Shown here one piece after another: positions 51,930 to 61,870 of a stretch of 64,000 nucleotides of DNA. The notes under the pieces were generated by a model, which saw nothing but the letters and a program-made list of their open reading frames with translations, was not told the DNA's origin and did no database searches. Origin of the DNA: an uncultured Acetobacteraceae bacterium (GTDB lineage Bacteria > Pseudomonadota > Alphaproteobacteria > Acetobacterales > Acetobacteraceae); NCBI GenBank assembly GCA_903918315.1, contig CAIXEA010000025.1, forward strand, positions 1 through 64,000, read 5' to 3'. The translations under genes were made by a program, and so were the position numbers. Position 1 is the stretch's first letter. Every line of letters begins with the position of its first letter.

Positions 51930-53246
51930 TCAGTGCCCGCTACCCACGCTCCCCGCCTTTCGTAGCCGGGCATGCGGGATCGCGAAGGCCGCCAGGAACG
52001 ATCCGAAGCCGATGAGCAAAGCGGCGGCGGAGAAGCCGGTGTAAATCGTGCCTGTCGCGTCCTTTAAATAGCCGACGGACGCGGGCCCCAACAGGCCGCC
52101 GAACTGGCCCATCGCGCTGATCAGCGCAATGCCCGCCGCCGCGCCCCGGCCTTCCAGCCACACCGGCGGTATGGTCCAGAAGATCATGAACAGCGAGTAG
52201 GCGCTGCCCACCGAGACCGCCAGCAGCATCGCGGTTCCGATCAGGCTCCCCGACACCAAAGGCAGGGCCAGGTAGCATGCCGCGGCCGCCAACCCGGCAC
52301 CCAGCATGTGCCATTTGCGCTCCAGCGCCCGGTCGGAACTGCGGCAGAGGATCAGAACCTCGATCGCCGCGAAGCCCCAGACGAACATCAGGATATGCGC
52401 GGCCTCGGTCACCGATTTGGCACCGGCCTGTTGCAGCAAGGTCGGGAACCAGACGTTGCTGTTATTGAGGTAGGCGGTGCTGAAATAGATGAACACCATC
52501 AGCCAGACGCGCGGGCTGGTGAAAACCTCCATCACGCTGGCTGCCACGCCGTGCTTATGAGCCGCTCGATCCGCCGCCATATCGGCGACCACGATATCTT
52601 TTTCCGCCTGGGTCAGGAATTTGGCGTTTTCCGGCCGATCAGTCAGCACGAACCAGGCCGCGAGGCCCAGCAGAACGGCGGGCACGCCATCGATCAGAAA
52701 CAGCCAGCGCCAGCCGCGCATGCCCATGAAGCCGTCCATCCCATCCATGATCCCACCGGAGATCGCGCCGCCGACGATGCCGGACAGGGGAATGCCGACA
52801 AGGAACAGGCTGGTCGCCCGGCCGCGCTGATGGTTCGGGAACCAGAAGCTTAGATAGAGCAGCACGCCGGGGAAGAACCCGGCCTCAAACGCGCCGAGGA
52901 AGAAGCGCTGGATGTAGAACCAGGTATCGTTCTGGGCCCAGGCCATGGAAATCGTGACCAGGCCCCAGAGCGTCATGATCCGCATCAGGGTTTTCGGCGC
53001 CCCGATCTTCAACAGCCACATGTTGCTGGGCACTTCGAACAGGATATAGCCGACGAAGAAAGCAGACGTGATCAGCCCGAATACCGTGTCCGAAAGGTGC
53101 ATGTCCTTCATGAACTGCAACTTTGCGTAGCCGATACTGACGCGGTCGAGGTAGTTGATGACGTAGCATGCCAGCAGGAACGGCAGCAGGCGCCAGCCGA
53201 TCTTGCGATAGACGGCGTTGTGGTCGGGCACGGCGGGTGCGGTCAT
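51930..53246 (-). CDS. MFS transporter, anion:cation symporter family
   Basis: 438 residues from the ATG at 53246. LPFLLACYVINYLDRVSIGYAKLQFMKDMHLSD, FEVPSNMWLLKIGAPKTLMRIM, FFPGVLLYLSFWFPNHQRGRA and RWLFLIDGVPAVLLGLAAW fit the ACS/phthalate-permease type with 12 helices. Cognates carry 4-hydroxyphenylacetate, phthalate, tartrate or vanillate. It lies between two amidohydrolase-2 paralogues, with a shared gap to the 53402 gene (divergent), so it may import their substrate. It is a homologue of the broken MFS gene at 14290. Confidence 0.9.
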   Translation of the reverse strand: MTAPAVPDHNAVYRKIGWRLLPFLLACYVINYLDRVSIGYAKLQFMKDMHLSDTVFGLITSAFFVGYILFEVPSNMWLLKIGAPKTLMRIMTLWGLVTISMAWAQNDTWFYIQRFFLGAFEAGFFPGVLLYLSFWFPNHQRGRATSLFLVGIPLSGIVGGAISGGIMDGMDGFMGMRGWRWLFLIDGVPAVLLGLAAWFVLTDRPENAKFLTQAEKDIVVADMAADRAAHKHGVAASVMEVFTSPRVWLMVFIYFSTAYLNNSNVWFPTLLQQAGAKSVTEAAHILMFVWGFAAIEVLILCRSSDRALERKWHMLGAGLAAAACYLALPLVSGSLIGTAMLLAVSVGSAYSLFMIFWTIPPVWLEGRGAAAGIALISAMGQFGGLLGPASVGYLKDATGTIYTGFSAAALLIGFGSFLAAFAIPHARLRKAGSVGSGH

Positions 53247-53401
53247 CCTGTTGGTCTCCCCATTGTTCGGCGGAGGCTCCATAGCGGGCGCGTCTGTCGT
53301 TGGCCATAGGGTGGACCGGGAATACCGCGCCCCGAGAAACGTGGACAAACCGCCGCGACAGGCGGACAATCGTCGCCATTCACCACCGGAGCGCCCTTCC
53401 G

Positions 53402-54514
53402 ATGAACGTCCAGGTTACTGCCCGTCCGACGCCGCTGATCACCAAAGCGTCCAAGCTGGCGACGGCCGACTGCGACATCCATCCGCAGCGCTCCAACGAC
53501 AAGCAGCTGCATCCCTATATGGAGAAGCGCTGGATCGAGCATATGCAGACCTTCGGCGCCCGGCCGCGGCAGGCCTATCAGGCCGGGCCGGCCTATCCCA
53601 AGGGGCAGCCCAATGCGTCCCGCCGTGATGCCTGGCCGCCGGACGGCGGGCGCCCCGGCAGCTCGCTGGCCTTCATGCGGGAACAGCTGCTGGACCAGAA
53701 CAATTGCGTGCTCGGCATCCTCAACCCGACCGGCGATAACGGGCAGGCCTATCAGAACCGCGAATTCGGCGCCGCCGTTTGCCACGCCATGAACGAATGG
53801 ATCCTGAACGAGTGGCTGATCCCGGAGCCGCGCCTGAAAGGGTCCATCGTCGTGCCGTTCGAGGATCCGGAGGCCGCGCTGAAAGAGCTCGAGCTCTACG
53901 CCGGCAATCCGCATTTCGCCCAGGTCCTGATGCTGAACCGCACCGCGGAGCCGGCGGGGCAGAAGCGCTACTGGAAACTCTATGAGGCCGCCGCCGCCGC
54001 CAATCTTCCCATCGGCGTGCATGCCTTCGGCTTCGGCGGCCACCCCTCCAGCGGCTCCGGCTGGCCTTCGTACTACATCGAGGACATGGTCGGCCACGCC
54101 CAGTCCTGCCAGACCTTCCTGACGTCGATGGTCATCGAGGGCGTGTTCGAACGCATTCCGAATACGAAACTGGTGCTGATCGAGGGCGGCTTCGCCTGGC
54201 TGCCGTCATTGGCCTGGCGGCTGGACAAAATCTGGAACCGCCTGCGGGTCGAAACCCCGCATCTGAAGCGCCTGCCGAGCGAATATATCCACGAGAACCT
54301 GTGGCTCACCACCCAGCCCATGGAAGAACCCGCCAAGCGCGAGCAGGTCCTTGACGCCATCGACTGGATTGGATGGGATCGGCTGTTGTTCGCGACCGAC
54401 TACCCGCATTGGGATTACGACGACCCCGATCAGGTGCTGCCGATGCCGCTGGCGGAGCAGAAGAAGCGGGACTTCTTCTTGAATAACGCGGTGAAGTTGT
54501 ACCGGCAGGGGTAA
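53402..54514 (+). CDS. Amidohydrolase-2 family protein (paralogue of the 50822 gene)
   Basis: 370 residues from the ATG at 53402. Metal pair D-x-H in ADCDIHPQRSND, then PYMEKRWIEHM, IGVHAFGFGGHPSSGSGWPSYY, EGVFERIPNTKLVLIEGGFAWLPSLAWRLD and FATDYPHWDYDDPDQV. It is about 20 residues longer than its partner at the front and has a longer loop before the second half. Decarboxylation or C-N hydrolysis of an aromatic or cyclic substrate is inferred. It is divergent from the MFS gene. Confidence 0.88.
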   Translation: MNVQVTARPTPLITKASKLATADCDIHPQRSNDKQLHPYMEKRWIEHMQTFGARPRQAYQAGPAYPKGQPNASRRDAWPPDGGRPGSSLAFMREQLLDQNNCVLGILNPTGDNGQAYQNREFGAAVCHAMNEWILNEWLIPEPRLKGSIVVPFEDPEAALKELELYAGNPHFAQVLMLNRTAEPAGQKRYWKLYEAAAAANLPIGVHAFGFGGHPSSGSGWPSYYIEDMVGHAQSCQTFLTSMVIEGVFERIPNTKLVLIEGGFAWLPSLAWRLDKIWNRLRVETPHLKRLPSEYIHENLWLTTQPMEEPAKREQVLDAIDWIGWDRLLFATDYPHWDYDDPDQVLPMPLAEQKKRDFFLNNAVKLYRQG

Positions 54515-54523
54515 TTGCTGAGA

Positions 54524-54567
54524 GCATGATCGCCAGAGGTGGAACCACACGGCGGCGTGAATCATGC
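54524..54567. repeat. Imperfect hairpin repeat with a GAGGTGGAACCAC core
   Basis: GCATGAT at 54524-54530 pairs with ATCATGC at 54561-54567, with CGCC/GGCG pairing inside. The core GAGGTGGAACCAC resembles the GAGGTGGAAACAC core at 62799-62811. Both copies lie directly after a plus-strand stop, so this looks like a dispersed intergenic repeat of REP type. The family would have to be confirmed across the genome. Confidence 0.6.
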
Positions 54568-54583
54568 GACCAATCAAAGATTT

Positions 54584-54624
54584 CCAGAGCACAATTGGGT
54601 CAACTTGACCCAATTGTGCTCTGG
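54584..54624. repeat. 41-nt perfect palindrome with a one-base centre
   Basis: A 20-bp arm beginning CCAGAGCACAATTG (54584-54603) is followed by one base (54604) and its exact reverse complement (54605-54624). This is far longer than expected by chance. It sits 29 nt from the end of the higA gene and after the amidohydrolase. It may be a bidirectional transcription terminator, though no U-run follows, or a recombination/IS trace. Confidence 0.95.
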
Positions 54625-54653
54625 ACTGTGTCTGCGGCTTGCGGGTGAGCGAA

Positions 54654-54944
54654 TTACGCAGCCTCACCGCGTCGTGGCAGCGCATCAATCGCGGCGCCAA
54701 CCGTCAGCCGTGCCCGCCGCAGATCGTAGAGCTGCTGCAAGCCCAACCAAATCTCGGGCCCGGTCCCAAACCAATGGCCCAGCCGCAAAGCCGTATCCGC
54801 GGTCACGCCCCGCTGCCCGTTGATAATCTGGGTGACGCGATTGATCGGCACGTTGATCTGCCGGGCCAGTTCCGCCGCGCTTAAGCCAATCTCGTTCAAC
54901 TCGTCGGCAAGGTGCTCCCCGGGATGGATGGGACTACGGGCCAT
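54654..54944 (-). CDS. higA: HigA-type antitoxin (XRE helix-turn-helix)
   Basis: 96 residues from the ATG at 54944, favoured by GGGAG 9 nt upstream (a TTG at 54965 would add 7). It opens RSPIHPGEHLADELNEIGLS, then the helix-turn-helix SAAELARQINVPINRVTQIINGQRGVTADTALRLGHWFGTGPEIWLGLQ. This is the HigA/VapI type antitoxin that neutralises HigB and represses its own promoter. The toxin gene lies just upstream, 17 nt away, in the usual toxin-first order. Confidence 0.93.
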   Translation of the reverse strand: MARSPIHPGEHLADELNEIGLSAAELARQINVPINRVTQIINGQRGVTADTALRLGHWFGTGPEIWLGLQQLYDLRRARLTVGAAIDALPRRGEAA

Positions 54945-54961
54945 GGTGTCTTGCTCCCAGA

Positions 54962-55249
54962 TCAATCATGGTAGTCGACGATTTCAACATTGCTCGGGCC
55001 GGAGGCCCCCTCAGGCCACTCAAAACAGATCCGCCACTGATCGTTGATCCGGATGCTATACTGTCCCTGACGGTCACCCCGCAGAGCCTCCAGCCGGTTT
55101 CCGGCAAAGCCCCGAAGAGCCTGCAAATGTGGTGCCGTCTCAAGGCGATCCAGCCGAATTTCAGCCTGTCGGCGAAAGCTCTCGAAGGCCGCAACCCGGT
55201 CGCCATTCGCAAAGCGGCGCGTCTGCCGATCCCGGTAGCTCTCGATCAT
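54962..55249 (-). CDS. higB: HigB/RelE-type mRNA interferase toxin
   Basis: 95 residues, MIESYRDRQTRRFANGDRVAAF at the start and GNRLEALRGDRQGQYSIRINDQWRICFEW, with Arg and His residues of the RelE fold in the second half. The C-terminus VEIVDYHD is the family end. HigB cleaves mRNA on the ribosome and is held by HigA. The pair is placed just downstream of the SUF operon, with 63 nt between them, so it is a plausible stabilising or mobile-origin module. Confidence 0.92.
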   Translation of the reverse strand: MIESYRDRQTRRFANGDRVAAFESFRRQAEIRLDRLETAPHLQALRGFAGNRLEALRGDRQGQYSIRINDQWRICFEWPEGASGPSNVEIVDYHD

Positions 55250-55312
55250 GAGAGATACTATCCATAATTACGAATGACGTAAAGCGTCATCAGCCTCAGA
55301 GCGCGTCAGCCA

Positions 55313-55681
55313 TCAAACGTGGAAACTCTCCCCGCACCCGCACCGGCCCTTCTCATTCGGATTGGTAAACGTGAACCCCGAGGTCAGCGCCTTCACCTCG
55401 TAATCCATCGTCGTGCCAATCAGGAACAGGCTGGCCTTGCGATCAACCAGGACGGTGACGCCCTTGTCGTTCACCACCTCATCCCCCGGCCCGGGCGCGT
55501 CCGTCCAGCTCATGTCATACGACAGGCCGGAGCAGCCCTTGGTGTTAACGCCAATGCGCAGCAGCTTGCCCTGTTCGCCGCTTTCGTAAAGCCGGCGCAG
55601 CCGTTCGGCAGCCGTTTCCGTCACCTGCATCAGCGGCGGGAGGGCACGGGTCTTACGGGGAGTCGCGGTCGTGGTGCTCAT
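55313..55681 (-). CDS. sufA: A-type iron-sulfur carrier (SufA/ErpA-like)
   Basis: 122 residues. An unusual N-terminal extension of about 20 residues (MSTTTATPRKTRALPPLMQ) precedes the HesB/IscA core: ITETAAERLRRL-like helix, GVNTKGCSGLSYDMSW with the first Cys, and NEKGRCGCGESFHV with the final Cys pair. The three cysteines bind a [2Fe-2S] or [4Fe-4S] cluster handed on from the scaffold. It is the last gene of the SUF operon. sufA is my choice by position; it could equally be called erpA. Confidence 0.9.
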   Translation of the reverse strand: MSTTTATPRKTRALPPLMQVTETAAERLRRLYESGEQGKLLRIGVNTKGCSGLSYDMSWTDAPGPGDEVVNDKGVTVLVDRKASLFLIGTTMDYEVKALTSGFTFTNPNEKGRCGCGESFHV

Positions 55682-55705
55682 GATGGCTTCCGATATGGTT
55701 ATCGA

Positions 55706-56059
55706 TCAGAACATATTCAACTGCAGGCGGGCCTCTTCCGTCATGCGGGACTGATCCCACGGCGGCTCCCACACGGTTTCGACGTGGCACGACGTGACAC
55801 CTGGCACCGCCAGCACGGCGTTCTGCACCTGCTCCGGCAGTTCCTGCGCGCTGGGGCAGGCCGGCGCGGTCAGGGTCATTTCGACCTTCACGCCGCCATC
55901 GTCGTTAATCTCGATCGCGTAGATTAGGCCGAGTTCGTAGATGTTCACCGGGATTTCCGGGTCATGCACGGTCTGGATGGCGGCGATCAGCGCGTCTTCG
56001 GTGGGCTTCGGCGTGGTGTCCCCGTCGGGGGTCCAGGCGGAATGGGTGGCGTCATTCAC
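55706..56059 (-). CDS. sufT: SUF-associated DUF59 protein (SufT)
   Basis: 117 residues from a GTG at 56059, set by the RBS AAGGAG 10 nt upstream. IQTVHDPEIPVNIYELGLIYAI is the DUF59 (MIP18) start and LTAPACPSAQELPEQVQNAV has the conserved Cys. VEPPWDQSRMTEEA-type tail follows (here VWEPPWDQSRMTEEAR). DUF59 proteins mature a subset of Fe-S enzymes, especially under high demand. It overlaps the sufU stop by 8 nt. Confidence 0.9.
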   Translation of the reverse strand: MNDATHSAWTPDGDTTPKPTEDALIAAIQTVHDPEIPVNIYELGLIYAIEINDDGGVKVEMTLTAPACPSAQELPEQVQNAVLAVPGVTSCHVETVWEPPWDQSRMTEEARLQLNMF

Positions 56060-56513
56060 TGCTGGTCTCCTTGGTTCCATCCAGCGCCGCGATCAGCGCA
56101 TGCCATGGCAGGGTCGCGCATTTCACGCGCGAGGGATATTCATGCACGCCCGAAAGCGGTGCCAACCGTTCCATGGCCGCATCGCAAGCCGGGCAAACCC
56201 CGGTGCGCGCCATCTCCCGGAATGCCTCAAACATCGCCTTGGTATCGGCTTTCGACCGGCCTTGCACCGTCTCGGCCATCAGATCAGCCGAGGCGACGCT
56301 GATCGCGCAACCCCGCGCTTCGAAACCCGTGGCGGCGATGGTCGTGTCCGGGGAGAATTTCACCCAGACCTGCACCCGGTCGCCGCACATCGGATTGTCG
56401 CCCTTGGCGGTGGAGTCAAAATCCTCCAGCCGCTGGGCATGGCGCGGATGCCGGCCGTGATCGAGGATCACTTCCTGATACAGATCCCGCACATCGTCGA
56501 AAGCTTCGGCCAT
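56052..56513 (-). CDS. sufU: SufU/IscU-like Fe-S scaffold protein
   Basis: 153 residues. DLYQEVILDHGRHPRH, DNPMCGDRVQVW, FEARGCAISVASADLMAETV and LSGVHEYPSRVKCATLPW supply three conserved Cys and the Asp of the NifU-N fold. An extra C-P-A-C pair in RTGVCPACDAAMERL is seen in the middle. SufU acts as sulfur acceptor or scaffold for SufS in organisms lacking SufE. No sufE is present, which is consistent. The start overlaps the sufS stop (TGATG). Confidence 0.92.
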   Translation of the reverse strand: MAEAFDDVRDLYQEVILDHGRHPRHAQRLEDFDSTAKGDNPMCGDRVQVWVKFSPDTTIAATGFEARGCAISVASADLMAETVQGRSKADTKAMFEAFREMARTGVCPACDAAMERLAPLSGVHEYPSRVKCATLPWHALIAALDGTKETSSE

Positions 56514-57742
56514 CAGGTGAAGAACTCCCGCACGCGATTGAGCGTGTCCGCCAGGACGTCGATTTCTTCCAAAGTCGTATAGACGCCGAAGCTCGCCCGC
56601 GCCGTGCTGTCCAGACCGAGGCGCCGCATCAACGGTTCGGCGCAGTGATGCCCGGCGCGCACGGCAATGCCCTGGCGATCCAGCAGTGTCGCCACGTCGT
56701 GGGCATGCGCCTTGTCCAGGGTGAAGGAAATCACGCCGCCGCGATCCTGGGCGCGGCCGTAAATGCGGATGCCCTCGATCGCCGACAGGCGGGCGATAGC
56801 ATGATCCGTCAGCGCCGCCTCATGCGCCGCCATCGCGTCGTAGCCAATCGACTGCACGTAATCGATCGCGGCTTTCAGGCCGATCCCTTCGAGGATCGCC
56901 GGCGTCCCGGCCTCAAATTTATGCGGCACCTGCGCCCAGGTGGATTTTTCATAGGTCACCGACGAAATCATGTCGCCGCCGCCCATGAACGGCGGCATTT
57001 CCTCCAGCAGCTCCCGGCGTCCCCACAGAACGCCAATGCCCGTCGGGCCGTACAACTTATGGCCGGTCCAGCAATAAAAATCGCAGCCCAGCGCCTGCAC
57101 ATCGATGCGGCGATGCACGATTGCCTGGGAGCCGTCGAACATCACCTTCGCGCCATGCGCATGCGCGATTTGCACGATCCGTTCGGCCGGCGTGACGGTG
57201 CCGAGGACGTTCGACATATGGGTGATCGAGACCAGTCCCACCTTGCCATCCTGCAACAGCGCCTCAAACGCCGCCATATCCAGCTCACCCGCATCGGTGA
57301 TCGGCGCCACCCGCAGCTCGATCCCATGCGAGTCCCGCAGCATCTGCCAGGGCACGATGTTGGAATGATGCTCCATCGCTGAAATCACCACCGCCTGGCC
57401 GGGCTTCAAAACCCCGCGGCCATAGCTATGCGCGACCAGGTTCATCGCGCCGGTGCTATTGCCGGTGAAGATGATCTCGGCCCGATCCGACGCATTCATC
57501 AGCGCCGCCACCGCATCGCGGGTGGCCTCATACGCGTCGGTGGTCCGTTCACTCATCCAGTGCAGACCGCGATGGATATTGGCGTATTGCGTCTCCATCG
57601 CGTTCACCATCGCGTCGATCACCACGCGCGGCTTCTGCGCCGAGGCGCCGCTATCGAGATAGACCAGCGGTTTCCCACGGATGGTCTGCCGCAGGATCGG
57701 GAAATCCTCCCGGATACGGGCGACGTCGAAGGGGATGGTCAT
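56513..57742 (-). CDS. sufS: Cysteine desulfurase SufS
   Basis: 409 residues from the ATG at 57742, which overlaps the sufD stop as ATGA. PLP Lys in CWTGHKLYGPTGIGVLWG, ISAMEHHSNIVPWQ, and catalytic Cys367 in RAGHHCAEPLMRR. It takes sulfur from L-cysteine as a persulfide and hands it to SufU. Length and motifs fit group II SufS. Confidence 0.97.
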   Translation of the reverse strand: MTIPFDVARIREDFPILRQTIRGKPLVYLDSGASAQKPRVVIDAMVNAMETQYANIHRGLHWMSERTTDAYEATRDAVAALMNASDRAEIIFTGNSTGAMNLVAHSYGRGVLKPGQAVVISAMEHHSNIVPWQMLRDSHGIELRVAPITDAGELDMAAFEALLQDGKVGLVSITHMSNVLGTVTPAERIVQIAHAHGAKVMFDGSQAIVHRRIDVQALGCDFYCWTGHKLYGPTGIGVLWGRRELLEEMPPFMGGGDMISSVTYEKSTWAQVPHKFEAGTPAILEGIGLKAAIDYVQSIGYDAMAAHEAALTDHAIARLSAIEGIRIYGRAQDRGGVISFTLDKAHAHDVATLLDRQGIAVRAGHHCAEPLMRRLGLDSTARASFGVYTTLEEIDVLADTLNRVREFFT

Positions 57743-58986
57743 GCGGCTTGCCTTTCCCACCACGCATCGACCCGCTGCTCCAGGATCGAACGGATGGTTT
57801 CATTGGTCACAAGGTCGAGCGCTTCCACCAGGAAGGCGCGCACCAGCAAGGCCCGTGCCTCACTGTCGGGCACGCCCCGGCTGCGCAGGTAGAACAACTG
57901 TTCGGCGTCCAATTCGCCCACGGTCGCGCCGTGGCTGCATTTGACGTCGTCGGCGAAGATTTCCAGTTCCGGCTTGCTGTCGATCTCCGCATCCGGGGAC
58001 AGCAGCAGCGCCTGGTTCATCTGGTAACCGTCGGTCTTCTGCGCCTGGCGCGCGACCTCGATCCGGCCCTGGAATACGCCGCGCGACTTGCCGCCCAGCA
58101 CGTTCTTGACGGTCTGGCGGGAATTGCAGTGCGGCGCGTCGTGGCGCACGACGGAGGTGAAGTCGGCATGTTGCGCGCCCGACAGCAATTGCGCGCCGTT
58201 CATATGCGCCGCCGCTTTGGGACCCATCAGCCGCACATGGATTTCGGTCCGGGTGACCCGGCCGCCCAGCACCAGGCTGAACCCGTCATAGGTGCCGCCA
58301 TCGGCGATCTCGGCGTAAATGGTCGACAGATGGAACGCCGCCGCGGCCTCATCCTGCAACCGCACATGCGTCAGATGCGCGCCGCTGCCGATACTGATCT
58401 CGGTGACGGGGTTGTGCAGGTAGTTGCCCTCGCCAATCGCGGTTTCCAGCACGACCAGGGTCGAACCGGCTTCCAGCTTCAGCACATGCCGCGGATGGAA
58501 CGCCGCGGTGCCGGTGCCGATACTGACGATCTGGATCACCCCGGCATCAACCCCCGCCGGCACGCGCAGGCAGGCGCCGTCATCGGCCAGCATGGTGTTC
58601 AACGCCACCAGCGGATCGCGATCCGGCCGGGCGAGGCCGCCAAACACGGCTTGGTCCGCGAAGGATTTGAAGCCAGGCACCATGTCAGACAGATGGGCCT
58701 GCAATTTGCCGTCTACGAAGACCAAGCGTGGGGCATTCATCTTCGGCAGCGCCGCCATGGCGCCGGCCGCACTGGCACTCCCCTGGAACACCGCCTCGGC
58801 CACGGGCCTCAGGCTGGTGTATTTCCAGGCCTCGATCCGCCGGGCGGATGTGCCACCCGGCAGGCCGGCTACGCGGAACGACTCCGCCGCCGCCGCGCGC
58901 ACCGCCGCATCGCCCGGCAAGCGATCCTTCAGCGCCTCATACCGCGCCAGGAACCCCGCCGCCCCGGTTTGCGTCACGACGCTCAC
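57739..58986 (-). CDS. sufD: SUF scaffold subunit SufD
   Basis: 415 residues. The N-terminal third is variable. The beta-helix core follows with GRVTRTEIHVRLMGPKAAAHMNGAQLL and ends KCSHGATVGELDAEQLFYLRSRGVPDSEARALLVRAFL, which has the conserved Cys and His for cluster assembly. SufBC2D builds the Fe-S cluster, with SufD supporting iron entry. The start overlaps sufC's stop by 4 nt. Confidence 0.95.
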   Translation of the reverse strand: MSVVTQTGAAGFLARYEALKDRLPGDAAVRAAAAESFRVAGLPGGTSARRIEAWKYTSLRPVAEAVFQGSASAAGAMAALPKMNAPRLVFVDGKLQAHLSDMVPGFKSFADQAVFGGLARPDRDPLVALNTMLADDGACLRVPAGVDAGVIQIVSIGTGTAAFHPRHVLKLEAGSTLVVLETAIGEGNYLHNPVTEISIGSGAHLTHVRLQDEAAAAFHLSTIYAEIADGGTYDGFSLVLGGRVTRTEIHVRLMGPKAAAHMNGAQLLSGAQHADFTSVVRHDAPHCNSRQTVKNVLGGKSRGVFQGRIEVARQAQKTDGYQMNQALLLSPDAEIDSKPELEIFADDVKCSHGATVGELDAEQLFYLRSRGVPDSEARALLVRAFLVEALDLVTNETIRSILEQRVDAWWERQAA

Positions 58987-59732
58987 GCCGCCGCCGCCAG
59001 GACATCGGCATAGCCGCTCTTTTCCAGTTCCTTGGCCAGTTCCGGCCCGCCGGAGCGGATGATCCGCCCATGCGCCAGCACATGCACCCGGTTCGGCACC
59101 AGATGGTCCAGCAGCCGCTGGTGATGCGTGACAACCAAAGCGGAGAATGTCGGGCTGCGCAAAGCGTTCACCCCATCGGCGACGATCTTCAACGCGTCGA
59201 TGTCCAGACCGCTATCAGTTTCATCCAGAATCGCCAGTTTCGGCCGCAGCAGCGCCATCTGCAGCACTTCGTTGCGCTTCTTCTCGCCGCCGGAGAACCC
59301 GACATTGACGTTGCGCTTCAGCATATCGTCCGGCATCGCCAGGCGCTTGGTCTCGGCCCGCGCCAGCTTCAGGAACTGAATCGCGTCCAGCTCGCTCTCG
59401 CCATGCGCGCGGCGGATCGCATTCAGCGCCGTCCGCAGAAAATTCGCGTTATTCACGCCCGGCAATTCGATCGGGGCCTGGAACGCCAGGAACACGCCAG
59501 CAGCGGCCCGCGCCTCCGGTTCCATATCCAACAAATCGATGCCATTGAACGTCACGGACCCGCCGGTAACGGTATAATCGTCCCGCCCCGAAAGCACATA
59601 ACCAAGCGTCGATTTACCCGAGCCATTCGGCCCCATAATCGCATGCACTTCCCCATCCGGAACAACCAGATCGATCCCCTTCAGGATCGGCTTTTCACCA
59701 ATGGAGGCAGTCAACCCGCGAATTTCCAACAT
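58983..59732 (-). CDS. sufC: SUF ATPase SufC
   Basis: 249 residues. Walker A GPNGSGKSTLGYVLSGRDDY, the signature FSGGEKKRNEVLQMALL, Walker B KLAILDETDSGLDIDAL and a switch His in LVVTHHQRLLDHL. It is the ABC-type ATPase that drives SufB/SufD conformational change during cluster assembly. It starts 5 nt after the sufB stop. Confidence 0.97.
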   Translation of the reverse strand: MLEIRGLTASIGEKPILKGIDLVVPDGEVHAIMGPNGSGKSTLGYVLSGRDDYTVTGGSVTFNGIDLLDMEPEARAAAGVFLAFQAPIELPGVNNANFLRTALNAIRRAHGESELDAIQFLKLARAETKRLAMPDDMLKRNVNVGFSGGEKKRNEVLQMALLRPKLAILDETDSGLDIDALKIVADGVNALRSPTFSALVVTHHQRLLDHLVPNRVHVLAHGRIIRSGGPELAKELEKSGYADVLAAAA

Positions 59733-59737
59733 CGTCG

Positions 59738-61210
<1,473 letters not shown>

Positions 61211-61219
61211 CGTTCAATC

Positions 61220-61696
61220 CTACTCGGCTGCCGGCATCGATACCGGCATACGTGCCGGCACCCGGAACGCGGCGGGAATGCCCGCCTCGCTCATATCGGC
61301 CAGGGTAATCGCGCCCAAAGCGCGCTGGATGGCGTCGTTCACCGGGTCCCACCGGCCGCGGACAGGGCAAAGGCCCTGGGACTCGCACTCCGTCAACGAC
61401 CCGTCGACGCAAGCCACCAATGCGATCGGCCCATCGACGGCGGAGATCACCTCGGACACCGGAATATCATGCAGCGGCCGCGCCAGGCGATACCCACCAC
61501 GCGCGCCCCGCTGAGACGTAACCAGGCCAGAGGCGGCCAATGTTTTCAATACCTTGGCAACCGTCGGCTCCGGCACACCGGTCGCCGCCGCGATGCCAGG
61601 CGAGGTCTGCATATCCGCCGTCGCGCCTGGCGATACCTCCGCGAGGCGTACCATGACCACGACGGCATAATCCGTCAGTTTCGACAGCCTCAGCAT
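61220..61696 (-). CDS. sufR: Rrf2-family Fe-S regulator of the SUF operon
   Basis: 158 residues from the ATG at 61696, where the Rrf2 start MLRLSKLTDYAVVVMVRLAE begins. A winged helix (VPEPTVAKVLKTLAASGLVTSQRGARGGYRLARPL) is followed by Cys96, Cys104 and Cys110 in ACVDGSLTECESQGLCPV, the cluster-binding loop of IscR-like proteins. It should sense Fe-S status and repress or activate suf. Because homologues are named iscR, rirA or sufR, the symbol is by position. Confidence 0.9.
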   Translation of the reverse strand: MLRLSKLTDYAVVVMVRLAEVSPGATADMQTSPGIAAATGVPEPTVAKVLKTLAASGLVTSQRGARGGYRLARPLHDIPVSEVISAVDGPIALVACVDGSLTECESQGLCPVRGRWDPVNDAIQRALGAITLADMSEAGIPAAFRVPARMPVSMPAAE

Positions 61697-61733
61697 GGTG
61701 GTGGGAAACCCCGATCCCCTGGTTGCATGGTAA

Positions 61734-61752
61734 CAGGACTGATTGGGTCCTG
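61734..61752. promoter_or_regulatory. Candidate operator upstream of the SUF operon
   Basis: CAGGAC-TGATTGG-GTCCTG is a perfect 6-bp inverted repeat with a 7-bp centre, 38 bp before the sufR start. It does not fit the classical IscR type 1 box exactly. It is the best dyad in the 174-bp gap between sufR and the next gene, so self-regulation by the Rrf2 protein is the simplest reading. Confidence 0.4.
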
Positions 61753-61870
61753 ATTGCAGGGAAATGGCGTATCGACCCCAGGTCGTCAAGGGGGACAATG
61801 GACGCGGTGATGGGTTGAACCCGTCCCCCGCCCGCTTTACCAAGGCATCCCGCATTCAGGAGGAAACACG

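Noticed and set aside
57748-59013. 421-residue plus-strand frame opposite sufD
   Set aside because: Antisense to a SUF gene with conserved motifs; no RBS or domain.
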